Positions 16,162 to 23,770 of a stretch of DNA of 35,445 nucleotides are shown here, in pieces. Source of the stretch: Deltaproteobacteria bacterium (GTDB lineage: Bacteria > Desulfobacterota > Deferrimicrobia > Deferrimicrobiales > Deferrimicrobiaceae). The translations under genes and the position numbers were made by a program. Where the stretch lies: assembly GCA_016219515.1 (NCBI GenBank), contig JACRMU010000031.1, positions 1 to 35,445 of the forward strand, written 5' to 3'. Positions within the stretch are counted from its first letter, which is position 1, and every line of letters begins with the position of its first letter. The notes beneath the pieces are model-generated. The model saw only the letters and a list, made by a program, of their open reading frames with translations. It had not been told where the DNA came from and made no database searches.

Positions 16162-16212
16162 GTCCCCACCAATACCCATTGGGGACATTTCCTGGGGGAC
16201 ATTCCTGTTGCA
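16162..16212. repeat. Hairpin plus GGGGACATT short tandem repeat
   Basis: GTCCCCA (16162-16168) pairs with TGGGGAC (16180-16186). Overlapping its right arm, GGGGACATTTCCTG is followed at once by GGGGACATTCCTG (about 16181-16208), a near-perfect tandem pair. It lies between the GH57 stop and the porin start. The sequence resembles small dispersed intergenic repeats of deltaproteobacteria, but copies elsewhere in the genome cannot be checked here. Confidence 0.5.
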
Positions 16213-16283
16213 GCGCACGATCGGGATTGTCCGGGCCGTCGTTTGAGGAGTGTCTACCGCCAGTGAAAAAAGGAGGGGAAACG

Positions 16284-17612
16284 ATGAGGATCGGGAAAGG
16301 ATTGGTCGTGTTGCTGGTTCTGGTTTTCTCCGCCACGTCGGCGATGGCGGCGGGATTCCGTCTGCCCGAAGCGGGGGCGAAGGCGATGGGGATGGGGTTC
16401 GCCTTCACCGCGCAGGCGGACGACCCGTCGGCGATCTACTTCAACCCGGCGGGGATCATGCAGCTCGAAGGCACCAACGTGATGGCCGGCGCCACCTTCA
16501 TCAGGGAGAACGGCGCGACGTTCACGGGGACCACTCCGGTCCAGGCGACGTCGATTTCGGAAACGCAGAAGGACCTGAACTTCATCGTTCCGAATGCCTA
16601 CTTTACGAGGAAAGTCTCATCGAATTTCGCTTACGGCGTCGGGATTTTCACCCCGTTCGGGCTTGGCCAGGAGTACAAGGACAGGAACAGCAGCATCTTC
16701 CGGAACCAGATCACCAAGATCGACCTGCAGACGGTCGTCGTCAATCCCACGGTCGCGTTCAAGGTGAACGATGTCCTTATGGTAGGAGCGGGGATCGATT
16801 ACATGTACGGGAAGGCGAAGCTGGAGAAAACCGGGGTCATCAACACCGCGCTCCCGGGGAGCAGCACGCCGTCGAAAATCTTCCTTCTGGACCTGGAAGG
16901 AACCGGAGACGCATGGGCGTACAACTTCGGGGTCCTTTTGAAGCCGGCGCAGAACTGGAAAGTGGGTTTCTCCTTCAGGGGCCCGTTTACCCTCGAAATC
17001 AGGGAAGGGGACGTGAAGCTTACGGAAATCACCAGCACCGCGATTCCCGCTCTCGGCGGAGCGAGTGCGCAGGCTGTATTCGGGGGCACCTCGTTCAATA
17101 CCAAAGGATCGACGAAGATATCCATGCCCGCGACCGCGGCGCTGGGCGTCGCCTACATAAAGGACCGCCTCACCCTCGAAGTGGATGCCGACTGGACCGG
17201 CTGGCACACCTACAGATCCCTGATCATCGACATCAAGAACAATACGGCGCTGCTTCCCGACTCGGCCAGCACGAAGGACTGGAAGGACGTGGTGGCGCTT
17301 CGGATCGGCGCGGAATACCGGGTGACAGACCCTCTCGCGCTTCGACTGGGCTTCGCGTACGATCCGACCCCGGTGCCGGCGTACTCGATGGACCCCTCGC
17401 TTCCCGACGCGACCCGGTTGAATTACATGGTGGGTGCCGGGTACAAGTATAAGAATTGGACGTTCGACGGCTCCTACTTCTACGTCGACAAGAAGGACAG
17501 GACCGTCAGCAACCAGGTGAGCGTGTCGTATCCCTCCTACGGGACCGGTTTTGACGGCAAATGGACGGGCGACGCCCATCTCGTGGCGTTCGACGTCGGA
17601 TACAAGTTCTAA
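16284..17612 (+). CDS. FadL/OmpP1-type outer membrane transporter
   Basis: 442-residue outer-membrane beta-barrel of the OmpP1/FadL/TodX family, which takes up long-chain fatty acids or other hydrophobic compounds. A signal peptide ends at TSAMAA. The mature protein begins GFRLPEAGAKAMGMGFAFTA, followed by the family signature DDPSAIYFNPAGIMQLEG. Alternating strands fill the rest and the final residue is Phe (VAFDVGYKF), the barrel-assembly signal. An upstream in-frame ATG at 16179 is rejected because AGGAGGGG sits 6 bases before ATG 16284 at the start of the signal peptide. Transcribed alone. The substrate is not evident; the crotonase and epimerase genes in the window suggest fatty-acid metabolism. 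Confidence 0.92.
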   Translation: MRIGKGLVVLLVLVFSATSAMAAGFRLPEAGAKAMGMGFAFTAQADDPSAIYFNPAGIMQLEGTNVMAGATFIRENGATFTGTTPVQATSISETQKDLNFIVPNAYFTRKVSSNFAYGVGIFTPFGLGQEYKDRNSSIFRNQITKIDLQTVVVNPTVAFKVNDVLMVGAGIDYMYGKAKLEKTGVINTALPGSSTPSKIFLLDLEGTGDAWAYNFGVLLKPAQNWKVGFSFRGPFTLEIREGDVKLTEITSTAIPALGGASAQAVFGGTSFNTKGSTKISMPATAALGVAYIKDRLTLEVDADWTGWHTYRSLIIDIKNNTALLPDSASTKDWKDVVALRIGAEYRVTDPLALRLGFAYDPTPVPAYSMDPSLPDATRLNYMVGAGYKYKNWTFDGSYFYVDKKDRTVSNQVSVSYPSYGTGFDGKWTGDAHLVAFDVGYKF

Positions 17613-17649
17613 AGAAGTTTTTCGAGGGATTTTAGATCGTGTCGATTGC

Positions 17650-17673
17650 GGGGGCGGCCGGAAGGCCGCCCCC
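17650..17673 (+). terminator. GNRA-loop hairpin terminator between convergent genes
   Basis: Perfect 10-bp stem GGGGGCGGCC / GGCCGCCCCC closed by a GGAA tetraloop, followed by GTCTCATTTG with only a weak T tract. It lies between the convergent porin and ferritin-like genes and probably serves both. Confidence 0.65.
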
Positions 17674-17696
17674 GTCTCATTTGTGCCTGCGGACGA

Positions 17697-18179
17697 TCAA
17701 GCGAGCGACGCCAGCTCCTTTTCGATCGTCTGGACGTGCCCCTTCTCGAAGGCGGCGAGGTGGTCGAACACCTTCTTTACGTCCGGGCTCTTGGAACGGG
17801 AGGAAGCGTCGCTGAACAGTCCGAACGCCTCCTTCTCCAGCGAAAGCGCCATCTCCAGGACTTCCTTTTTGCCTTTCAGCTTCGCCATCTTTCCCAGCAG
17901 CTCTTTGTGGGTGCCCTGCACCAGCTCGTCGATGTCGGGCAGGCCGTCCTTGCCGAGGATGTCCTTGTATGGCGCCCAGCACTCGGAGCGCACGTTCTCG
18001 TCGAATTCGTCCTCCAGGATGAGGAAGTGCCCTTTTTCATCCATGGCGAGCTTGTCGAGGATTTTCCCGAGAGATTCGTCCTTGACCAGCTTCCGGGCGC
18101 GCTTGTAGAAGACGTACGCCGCGATCTCGGACTCGATCCCCAGGTTCAGATACTTGAGCGCCTCTTCGCTGAATTTCAT
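17697..18179 (-). CDS. Ferritin-like / rubrerythrin diiron protein
   Basis: 160-residue four-helix bundle with the paired diiron signatures of erythrin-type proteins: GIESEIAAYVFY ... DEKGHFLILEDE in the first half and LEKEAFGLF ... FEKGHVQTIEKE in the second (the E and ExxH ligands). There is no C-terminal rubredoxin domain, so this is the short rubrerythrin/ferritin-like class, likely for peroxide reduction or iron handling in the cytoplasm. An in-frame start exists at 18287, but ATG 18179 has GGAGGAAT upstream and begins at the first helix. A selenoprotein glutaredoxin-like gene lies 113 bases upstream on the same strand, suggesting a shared oxidative-stress role. Confidence 0.88.
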   Translation of the reverse strand: MKFSEEALKYLNLGIESEIAAYVFYKRARKLVKDESLGKILDKLAMDEKGHFLILEDEFDENVRSECWAPYKDILGKDGLPDIDELVQGTHKELLGKMAKLKGKKEVLEMALSLEKEAFGLFSDASSRSKSPDVKKVFDHLAAFEKGHVQTIEKELASLA

Positions 18180-18292
18180 CGATGGATTCCTCCGGCGGGA
18201 TTTGGCAATCGGGAGCATCAAGGATATCACGGCCGCACAGGCCCGTTCAACCGGGTGTCCCGCGCGGCCCACGGCCGCGCCGTTCACACCGC

Positions 18293-18508
18293 TCAGCTTC
18301 CTCCGTAGCCGATGGTCACCTTGTCGTCTTCCAGGAGAACCGGCACGTCGCGGATCCCCCGGGTCAACGCGACCATCTCGGACATCGCGGCACGGTCGTT
18401 CTCGACGTCCTTATATGCCACCTTCGCTCCGGCCTTCTCGTAGTCCCTACGAGCCCTGGTGGTGTAGGGTCAGCTGTCCTTCCCGAAGATCGTCACGGTG
18501 CGCGGCAT
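18293..18508 (-). CDS. Glutaredoxin-like selenoprotein (in-frame UGA = Sec13)
   Basis: From ATG 18508 (AAGGAGGG just upstream) the frame reads MPRTVTIFGKDS, then TGA at 18472-18470, then PYTTRARRDYEKAGAKVAYK and on to VPVLLEDDKVTIGYGGS, stopping at TGA 18295-18293. Without the internal TGA it is a complete 71-residue glutaredoxin fold. The TGA stands exactly where the first active-site Cys of C-P-Y-C belongs, giving U-P-Y-T. The substrate-binding VPVLL and C-terminal GYGG also match. A hairpin 17 bases after the UGA fits a bacterial SECIS. This resembles the Uxx-star glutaredoxin-like (seleno)protein group. Cytoplasmic thiol/selenol redox function is inferred. It requires SelA, SelB, SelC and SelD elsewhere in the genome. 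The alternative is a nonsense mutation, which is unlikely given the position. Confidence 0.88.
18437..18453 (-). promoter_or_regulatory. Bacterial SECIS hairpin for Sec13
   Basis: On the mRNA strand, CUCGUAG-GGA-CUACGAG forms a perfect 7-bp stem whose apical loop begins with G. The stem begins 17 bases after the UGA, so the loop lies 24-26 bases downstream. Known bacterial SECIS elements have the apical loop 16-37 bases after UGA and a G in its first two positions, so both criteria are met. An alternative CCCUAC/GUAGGG pairing overlaps it. Confidence 0.78.
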
Positions 18509-18573
18509 GCGGCCCTCCTTTGGGGGAATCGGGCTGCCGGTATTTCCCGGCCAGTGTATAGAATGTATGATGA

Positions 18574-21000
18574 ATGTCAATCGATGGACGATTTCCATAC
18601 TCGACAGGAAAAGTGAAGGCCACGTCCGCAAGGGATAAGGACGCATGGAGAGGGGCTTCGCCCCTCCCGGACCGCCAGGCGAAGGCCCCTCCCTCCCCGC
18701 CGTTTCCGGAGCTGCTGGCTCCCGCGGGCTCCGTGGAGGCCTATTTCGCCGCCGTGTCGGCGGGGGCGGACGCCGTCTACCTCGGGCTCCAGAGGTTCAG
18801 CGCTCGGGAGAGGGCGGAGAACTTCACCCTGGAGGAGCTGTGCCGCGTCCTGCCGCACGCGAAACAGCGCAGCGTGCGCGTTTACCTGGCGATGAACACC
18901 CTCCTCACGGAGACCGACCTTCCCGCGGCGATCGAGCTGTTGCACCAGGTGGTCCCCCTTTCCCCCGACGCCGTCATCGTGCAGGACCTGGGCCTTCTGC
19001 GGATCGTGCGCGAATTCTTCCCGGGGCTTTCCGTCCACGTGAGCACGCAGGCCGGCTGCGCCTCGGCGATGGCCGCCGGGGAATTCGCGCGCCTGGGAGC
19101 GCAGCGGGTGATCCTGGAGCGCCACCTGCGGCTCGATGAGGTGCGGCAGATCGTTCAGCGGGCCGGCGTGGGCGTGGAGATCTTCGTGCACGGCGCGATG
19201 TGCTACTCCTATTCGGGAAAGTGCTTCTTCTCGTCGTACCTGGGGGGCAAGAGCGGAAACCGCGGGGCGTGCGTGCAGCCGTGCCGGCGGCTCTACGGAT
19301 ATCCCGGCGGGGAAGAAGCGGTCTTCTCGACGCGCGATCTTTCCCTGATCGATTCCCTGCCGGAGCTCATCCCGCTGGGGATTGCGGCATTCAAGATCGA
19401 GGGGCGGATGCGCAGCGCGGAGTACGTTTCCGGCGTGGTTTCGGCCTACCGGACCGCCCTGGACCTCATCCGGGCGGGGAAGGCCGCCGAAGGGGTCGCC
19501 GCAGGGAGGAAGATCCTGTCGGATGTGATCGGGCGGGAGGAAACCCCCGGGCTCACGGGGGGAGCCGCCCCCGGAGATGTCGTCGCGGGCGGGAGCACGG
19601 GGAGCATTGGAGAACTCCTGGGGGCCATCCGGGAGGTCCGCGACGGCTGGGCGCATCTCCCGGGAGAGGTTCCCGTGTCGCGGGGCGACCGGCTTCGCGT
19701 CCAGTTCCAGTGCGACGGATCGGGGAAAGGGTTCTCGGCGCTTTCGATGCGCGCCGGTCCGCAGGGCTTCTACGTCAAGGTCCCCTTTCCCGTTTCGGAG
19801 GGCGATCTCCTGTTCCGCGTGGGCGGCGGAGGGCGGGCGGAAATCACCCGCCTGGCCAAAAAGGAGATGGAGTCGATCCCCTCGAAAGGGGTCTCTTTCC
19901 GGGTCGCCGCCGGCGACGGGATCGTGGCCGTCGAGGCGACGTACGGAAAGGTCAAGGGCGCGGTCTCCTTCCGGGTTTCGGGAGGGAAGGCCGCCGGGGC
20001 GGTAAAGATCCCGCCGGACGCGGAAGCGAGGCTTGCGGCGGCCTACCGCGGAGATCTCCCCCTGGGAGAGGTCCGCGTCGAGGGGCGCGGCGCCACGGTT
20101 TCCTGGCCCGACGTGGAGGCCCTGTTCGTCAAGGCCGCCCGGAAGTTCGACCGGGACTTCTACCTGGCGGGAAAGGAGCTGCGCCTCTCCATCCTTCCCA
20201 CGCTGCGGGTGACGGGGAACCGCCGGGAGAAGCTTCCGACGGTCTTTTTCACCGGCTGCCGGGTGGAGCAATTGCCGCATCTTCCGCAGGAGGAGGAGAT
20301 CGTCCCGGTCGTGGATTTCACCCGGGGGCTGGCAAGGGATCCGTCCCCGGCCGGCCGCGGCGCCTTCCGGGACCGGATCTACCTTCGGCTGCCGCCGCCG
20401 CTCCTCGAGTCCGACGCGGCCTTTCTCCGCCGCACGGTGAAGGAGGCGGTTCAGAAGGGGCACCGGCGGTGGGTGGTTTCCGACGTGGGCCACTTCGCCC
20501 TCTTCGGCGGGTTCGATTCGAGGCGGGAGGTGACCCTGGTCGCCGACCACTACTTGTACGGCTTCAACCTGGGGGCGCTGTCGGTCCTGTCCCGGCTGGG
20601 CGCTTCCCGGATGGTCCTCCCGATCGAGGCGCCGCTTTCGGCGATCCGGGCGGTGGGGAAATACCTGCACGGCCTGGGGATCGCGGTGGCCTACTCTTCC
20701 GTCCCTCTCATGATCTCCCGGTTGATCCCCGCCGGAGGGTTTCGGGGAGGAGAGGTCGTCAGCCCGAAGGCGGAACGGTTCGTCGTCGAGGTGGACGACC
20801 GGGGATCGACCCTCCGTCCCGTGCGGCCGTTCTCCGCATCCGGCGCCCTGCACGAATTCCGGGCGGCGGGAATCCAGGATTTCCACGTGGACTTGCGGGG
20901 TGTTCCTCCGCTGGAGATCGCGCCGATCTTCGCGGCGCTGCGGGAGGACCGGGGAATCCCCGATACCTCCACGTTCAATCTCTTCCGGGGAAACTTCTAA
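18574..21000 (+). CDS. U32 family protein with DUF3656, RlhA-like
   Basis: 808-residue U32-family protein. The N-terminal half has ELLAPAGSVEAYFAAVSAGADAVYLG, STQAGCASAMAAGEFARLGAQRVILER, EIFVHGAMCYSYSGKCFFSSY, GNRGACVQPCR and FKIEGRMRSAEYVSGVV. The four clustered cysteines are those of the family. A long C-terminal part corresponds to the DUF3656/collagenase-like region. This architecture is that of E. coli RlhA (YdcP), which hydroxylates a cytidine in 23S rRNA, rather than a true protease. ATG 18574 gives an extended N-terminus; GTG 18613 is an alternative, and neither has a strong ribosome site. Its stop abuts the start of an EF-G paralogue, consistent with a ribosome-related role. Confidence 0.87.
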   Translation: MSIDGRFPYSTGKVKATSARDKDAWRGASPLPDRQAKAPPSPPFPELLAPAGSVEAYFAAVSAGADAVYLGLQRFSARERAENFTLEELCRVLPHAKQRSVRVYLAMNTLLTETDLPAAIELLHQVVPLSPDAVIVQDLGLLRIVREFFPGLSVHVSTQAGCASAMAAGEFARLGAQRVILERHLRLDEVRQIVQRAGVGVEIFVHGAMCYSYSGKCFFSSYLGGKSGNRGACVQPCRRLYGYPGGEEAVFSTRDLSLIDSLPELIPLGIAAFKIEGRMRSAEYVSGVVSAYRTALDLIRAGKAAEGVAAGRKILSDVIGREETPGLTGGAAPGDVVAGGSTGSIGELLGAIREVRDGWAHLPGEVPVSRGDRLRVQFQCDGSGKGFSALSMRAGPQGFYVKVPFPVSEGDLLFRVGGGGRAEITRLAKKEMESIPSKGVSFRVAAGDGIVAVEATYGKVKGAVSFRVSGGKAAGAVKIPPDAEARLAAAYRGDLPLGEVRVEGRGATVSWPDVEALFVKAARKFDRDFYLAGKELRLSILPTLRVTGNRREKLPTVFFTGCRVEQLPHLPQEEEIVPVVDFTRGLARDPSPAGRGAFRDRIYLRLPPPLLESDAAFLRRTVKEAVQKGHRRWVVSDVGHFALFGGFDSRREVTLVADHYLYGFNLGALSVLSRLGASRMVLPIEAPLSAIRAVGKYLHGLGIAVAYSSVPLMISRLIPAGGFRGGEVVSPKAERFVVEVDDRGSTLRPVRPFSASGALHEFRAAGIQDFHVDLRGVPPLEIAPIFAALREDRGIPDTSTFNLFRGNF

Positions 21001-23022
21001 TTGCGCGCGATCGAGAAGGTCCGCAACATCGGAATCATCGCCCATATCGACGCCGGAAAGACCACGTTCACGGAGCGCGTGCTGTTCTACGCGGGGATCA
21101 CCCACCGGATGGGGGAGGTCCACGAGGGCGATGCCCAGATGGACTACCTCCCGCAGGAGCGGGAACGCGGGATCACGATCACGGCGGCGGTCACGCAGTT
21201 CGAGTGGCTGGGAGCGGAGGTCCACCTGATCGACACGCCGGGACACGTGGACTTCACGATCGAGGTGGAGCGGTCGCTTCGGGTGCTGGACGGCGCGGTG
21301 GTGATCTTCGAGGGGGTGGCCGGCGTGGAGGCGCAGTCCGAGGTGGTGTGGCGGCAGGCGGACCGGCACCGGATCCCCCGGCTGGCGTTCATCAACAAGC
21401 TCGACCGGCCGGGGGCGGACTTCGACCGGGTGATCGTCGAGATGCAGCGGAAGCTCTCCGCGCGGGGCGTGCCGGTGACGGCGCCGCTGCTCCGGGACGG
21501 ATCGTTCTTCGCCGTGGCGGACCTCGTCGCGATGGAACGGCTGGAGTTTTCCGAAAACGGGCAGGGGTCGGAGGTCCGGCGGACCCCGCTCTCGGCGGTG
21601 GAGATGCAGGCCGTCCTCCCTTACCGGGAGGCGCTCCTCGAGGCGGCGGGGGATGCGGACGACGGCGTCGCGGAAAAATACCTGGCGGGGGAGGAAATCC
21701 CTCCCCCCCTGCTCCGGAGCGCGATCCGCAAAGGGACGCTTCAAAGCCGCTTCTTTCCGGTCTTCGCGGGCGCCGCGCTGCGGAACAAGGGGATCCAGCC
21801 GGTGATGGACGGGATCGTCCATTTCCTGCCTTCCCCCACGGAGGTTCCCCCCGTCAAGGGAGACGATCCCCGCACAGGGGTCCCCGTGACGCGGGAACCC
21901 TCGCCTGCCGCCCCGTTTTCCGCGCTGGTCTTCAAGGTGCTGATGGAGGAAGGGCGCAGGACGGTCTACCTGCGGGTCTATTCCGGGAAGGTGGGAGAAG
22001 GAGACGTGGTGCTCAACGCCGCCACGGGCGAAGAAGAGAAGATCGCCCGTCTTTTCCGCATCCACGCCGCGAAGAAAGAGCGGATCGAAGAGGCGCGGGC
22101 GGGGGACATCGCGGGGGCGAGGGGGGTGAAATCCGCGCGGACGGGCGACACGCTCTGCGATCCGAAGACGCCCATCATCTACGAATCGATCGAAGTGCGG
22201 AAACCCGTCGTGTCGATCGCCGTGGAGCCAAGGACCTTGAGGGACATGGACCGCCTTCGGGACACGATTCATCACATGGTGGACGAAGACCCGACCCTTT
22301 CCCTCCGGGAGGACGCCGATACCGGCCAGATCATCCTTTCCGGCATGGGGGAACTTCACCTGGAAGTTTTGGTGGAGCGCCTCGCGCGGGAGTTCGGGCT
22401 GGTCGTGCGCACGGGAAAGCCGCAGGTCCTCTTCCGGGAAACGGTGGCGGAGAAGGCGACGGCGGACACGGTCTTCGAGCGGGAGATCGCGGAGAGGCAG
22501 GTCGCCGTGAAAGTCTCCCTGTCCGTCCTGCCGGGGCCGCGCGGCTCGGGGGTCAAGGTATCCGACCGGTTGAGGATGCTGGGGCAATCGAAGGAGGTGG
22601 CCGACAGCGTGGAGGAGGGGATCCGCGAAGGGGCCTTCGCGGGGGTGCTCGGATACCCGGTGGACGACGTGGCCGTGGAGGTGGAGGGCCTGGAGTTCCT
22701 TTCCGGGATCCCCACGCCCCTGGCCGCGAAGGTCGCGGCGACCAAGGCGTTCCTCACCGCGTGCGAGAAGGGGAAGCCGTACCTTCTCGAGCCGATCATG
22801 GCGGTGGAGATCTCCATCCCCGACGAGTTCACGGGAGGGGTGATCGGAGACATCAACGCGCGAAGGGGGCACCTGACTTCCGTCGATCGGCGGCAGGACG
22901 CGACCCTCCTTTCCGCCAGGGTGCCGCTGAAGGAGATGTTCGGATACGTGACGGCCCTGCGCTCCCTCTCCCAGGGACGGGGGATGTTCATGATGAAATT
23001 TTCGCATTACGATAGCGCGTAA
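21001..23022 (+). CDS. Elongation factor G paralogue (EF-G-like GTPase)
   Basis: 673-residue translational GTPase slightly shorter than canonical EF-G (about 690-700). The G motifs are intact: IIAHIDAGKTTFTERVL (G1), RERGITITAA (G2), DTPGHVDFTIEVERSLRVLDG (G3) and FINKLDRPGADF (G4). Domains II to V follow, with domain IV VFERE...LPGPRGSGVKV and the C-terminal FTGGVIGDINARRGHL. It starts with TTG directly after the U32 stop (TAATTG), with GGGGAAA upstream. The main fusA normally sits in the str operon with rpsL/rpsG/tuf, so this stand-alone copy is probably a second, specialised EF-G (recycling or stress form). This is inferred from context. Confidence 0.87.
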   Translation: MRAIEKVRNIGIIAHIDAGKTTFTERVLFYAGITHRMGEVHEGDAQMDYLPQERERGITITAAVTQFEWLGAEVHLIDTPGHVDFTIEVERSLRVLDGAVVIFEGVAGVEAQSEVVWRQADRHRIPRLAFINKLDRPGADFDRVIVEMQRKLSARGVPVTAPLLRDGSFFAVADLVAMERLEFSENGQGSEVRRTPLSAVEMQAVLPYREALLEAAGDADDGVAEKYLAGEEIPPPLLRSAIRKGTLQSRFFPVFAGAALRNKGIQPVMDGIVHFLPSPTEVPPVKGDDPRTGVPVTREPSPAAPFSALVFKVLMEEGRRTVYLRVYSGKVGEGDVVLNAATGEEEKIARLFRIHAAKKERIEEARAGDIAGARGVKSARTGDTLCDPKTPIIYESIEVRKPVVSIAVEPRTLRDMDRLRDTIHHMVDEDPTLSLREDADTGQIILSGMGELHLEVLVERLAREFGLVVRTGKPQVLFRETVAEKATADTVFEREIAERQVAVKVSLSVLPGPRGSGVKVSDRLRMLGQSKEVADSVEEGIREGAFAGVLGYPVDDVAVEVEGLEFLSGIPTPLAAKVAATKAFLTACEKGKPYLLEPIMAVEISIPDEFTGGVIGDINARRGHLTSVDRRQDATLLSARVPLKEMFGYVTALRSLSQGRGMFMMKFSHYDSA

Positions 23023-23066
23023 CGCGTCCGCAGGACGGCGGGAGAATCCGATCGGGCGGAGGTCGC

Positions 23067-23540
23067 ATGAAGGTATTCGACGAGGAATTCTACAAGACCC
23101 GGGTGAACACGTTTCCCTTCATCCGTCTGATGGGCTTGAAGCTTCTCTCCTCGGGGGGCGGCAGGAGCGTGATGGAGTGCCGGATCCGTCCGATCCTGAA
23201 GAACTCGTTCGGGACGCTGCACGGAGGGGTGATGGGGGCGCTGGTCGACACTTCGGTGGCGACCGCGTTGCGGAGCGTGATGCCGCTGTCCTCTAAGATG
23301 ACCACGGTGGAGTACAAAGTGAACTTCCTCAAGCCGGTCACGGAGGGGACGGTGACCGCGCACGGGAACATCCTGCGGCTGGGCAAGACGATCGCGGTGG
23401 GGTCCACGGAAATCCGGGACCGGGAGGGAGAAGTCGTCGCCTTCGGGTCGGCGACCTTCTACATCATGAACGTACGTTCCCCGGAAACCGCTCCTGCTAT
23501 AATGGAAGGGAAAAAGGGGCGCGGGAGGAAGCACGGATGA
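23067..23540 (+). CDS. PaaI-family hotdog thioesterase
   Basis: 157-residue hotdog-fold acyl-CoA thioesterase. The signature NSFGTLHGGVMGALVDTSVATAL (about residues 49-71) holds the catalytic-region Gly/Asp. The following strands (TTVEYKVNFLKPVTEGTVTAHG, AVGSTEIRDREGEVVAFGSATFYI) are typical of PaaI/YdiI members. GGGCGGAGG precedes the ATG. Its stop overlaps the start of the DUF1858 gene (ATGA), so the two are translationally coupled. The C-terminal basic tail (GKKGRGRKHG) is unusual and may simply reflect the overlap. The acyl substrate is unknown. Confidence 0.88.
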   Translation: MKVFDEEFYKTRVNTFPFIRLMGLKLLSSGGGRSVMECRIRPILKNSFGTLHGGVMGALVDTSVATALRSVMPLSSKMTTVEYKVNFLKPVTEGTVTAHGNILRLGKTIAVGSTEIRDREGEVVAFGSATFYIMNVRSPETAPAIMEGKKGRGRKHG

Positions 23541-23752
23541 CGAAGGAAGGGCCCATCAAGCCGGAAATGATACTGGGGGACGTCCTCAAGGCGTACCCTT
23601 CCGTGCGGGAGAAGATCAGGGAGTTCTTCGGCCTCGAGTGCCTGCAATGCCATTCGAACCGGCGGGAAACGATGATCTACACCTCCTGGCACAGGGGGCT
23701 GGACCCGGCCCAGGTGTGCCGGGAGCTGAACGCGCTGCTCAAGGAAAAATAG
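23537..23752 (+). CDS. DUF1858 small CxxC redox-disulfide protein
   Basis: 71-residue protein matching the DUF1858 / hybrid-cluster-protein-associated redox disulfide domain. It starts with KPEMILGDVLKAYPSVREKIREFF and has the LECLQCHS motif, a CxxC at residues 35-38 placed at the start of a helix as in the family. The function is not established. In other genomes these small proteins accompany redox enzymes. It is coupled to the thioesterase by the ATGA overlap and GGAGGAAG upstream. One further cysteine (QVCREL) follows. Confidence 0.82.
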   Translation: MTKEGPIKPEMILGDVLKAYPSVREKIREFFGLECLQCHSNRRETMIYTSWHRGLDPAQVCRELNALLKEK

Positions 23753-23770
23753 GGAACCCTCCCTCCGGGA

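Noticed and set aside
18470-18472. UGA read as a nonsense mutation making a glutaredoxin pseudogene
   Set aside because: It falls precisely on the catalytic cysteine position, the rest of the frame is undamaged, and a SECIS-like hairpin lies at the right distance. Selenocysteine is the simpler reading.
18577-23007. A 1476-codon open frame on the minus strand and a 1271-codon plus-strand frame (19200-23015) across the U32 and EF-G genes
   Set aside because: Both are rich in Arg, Gly, Pro and His and have no domains. They run antisense to or out of frame with two well-conserved genes. Long spurious frames are expected at this G+C.
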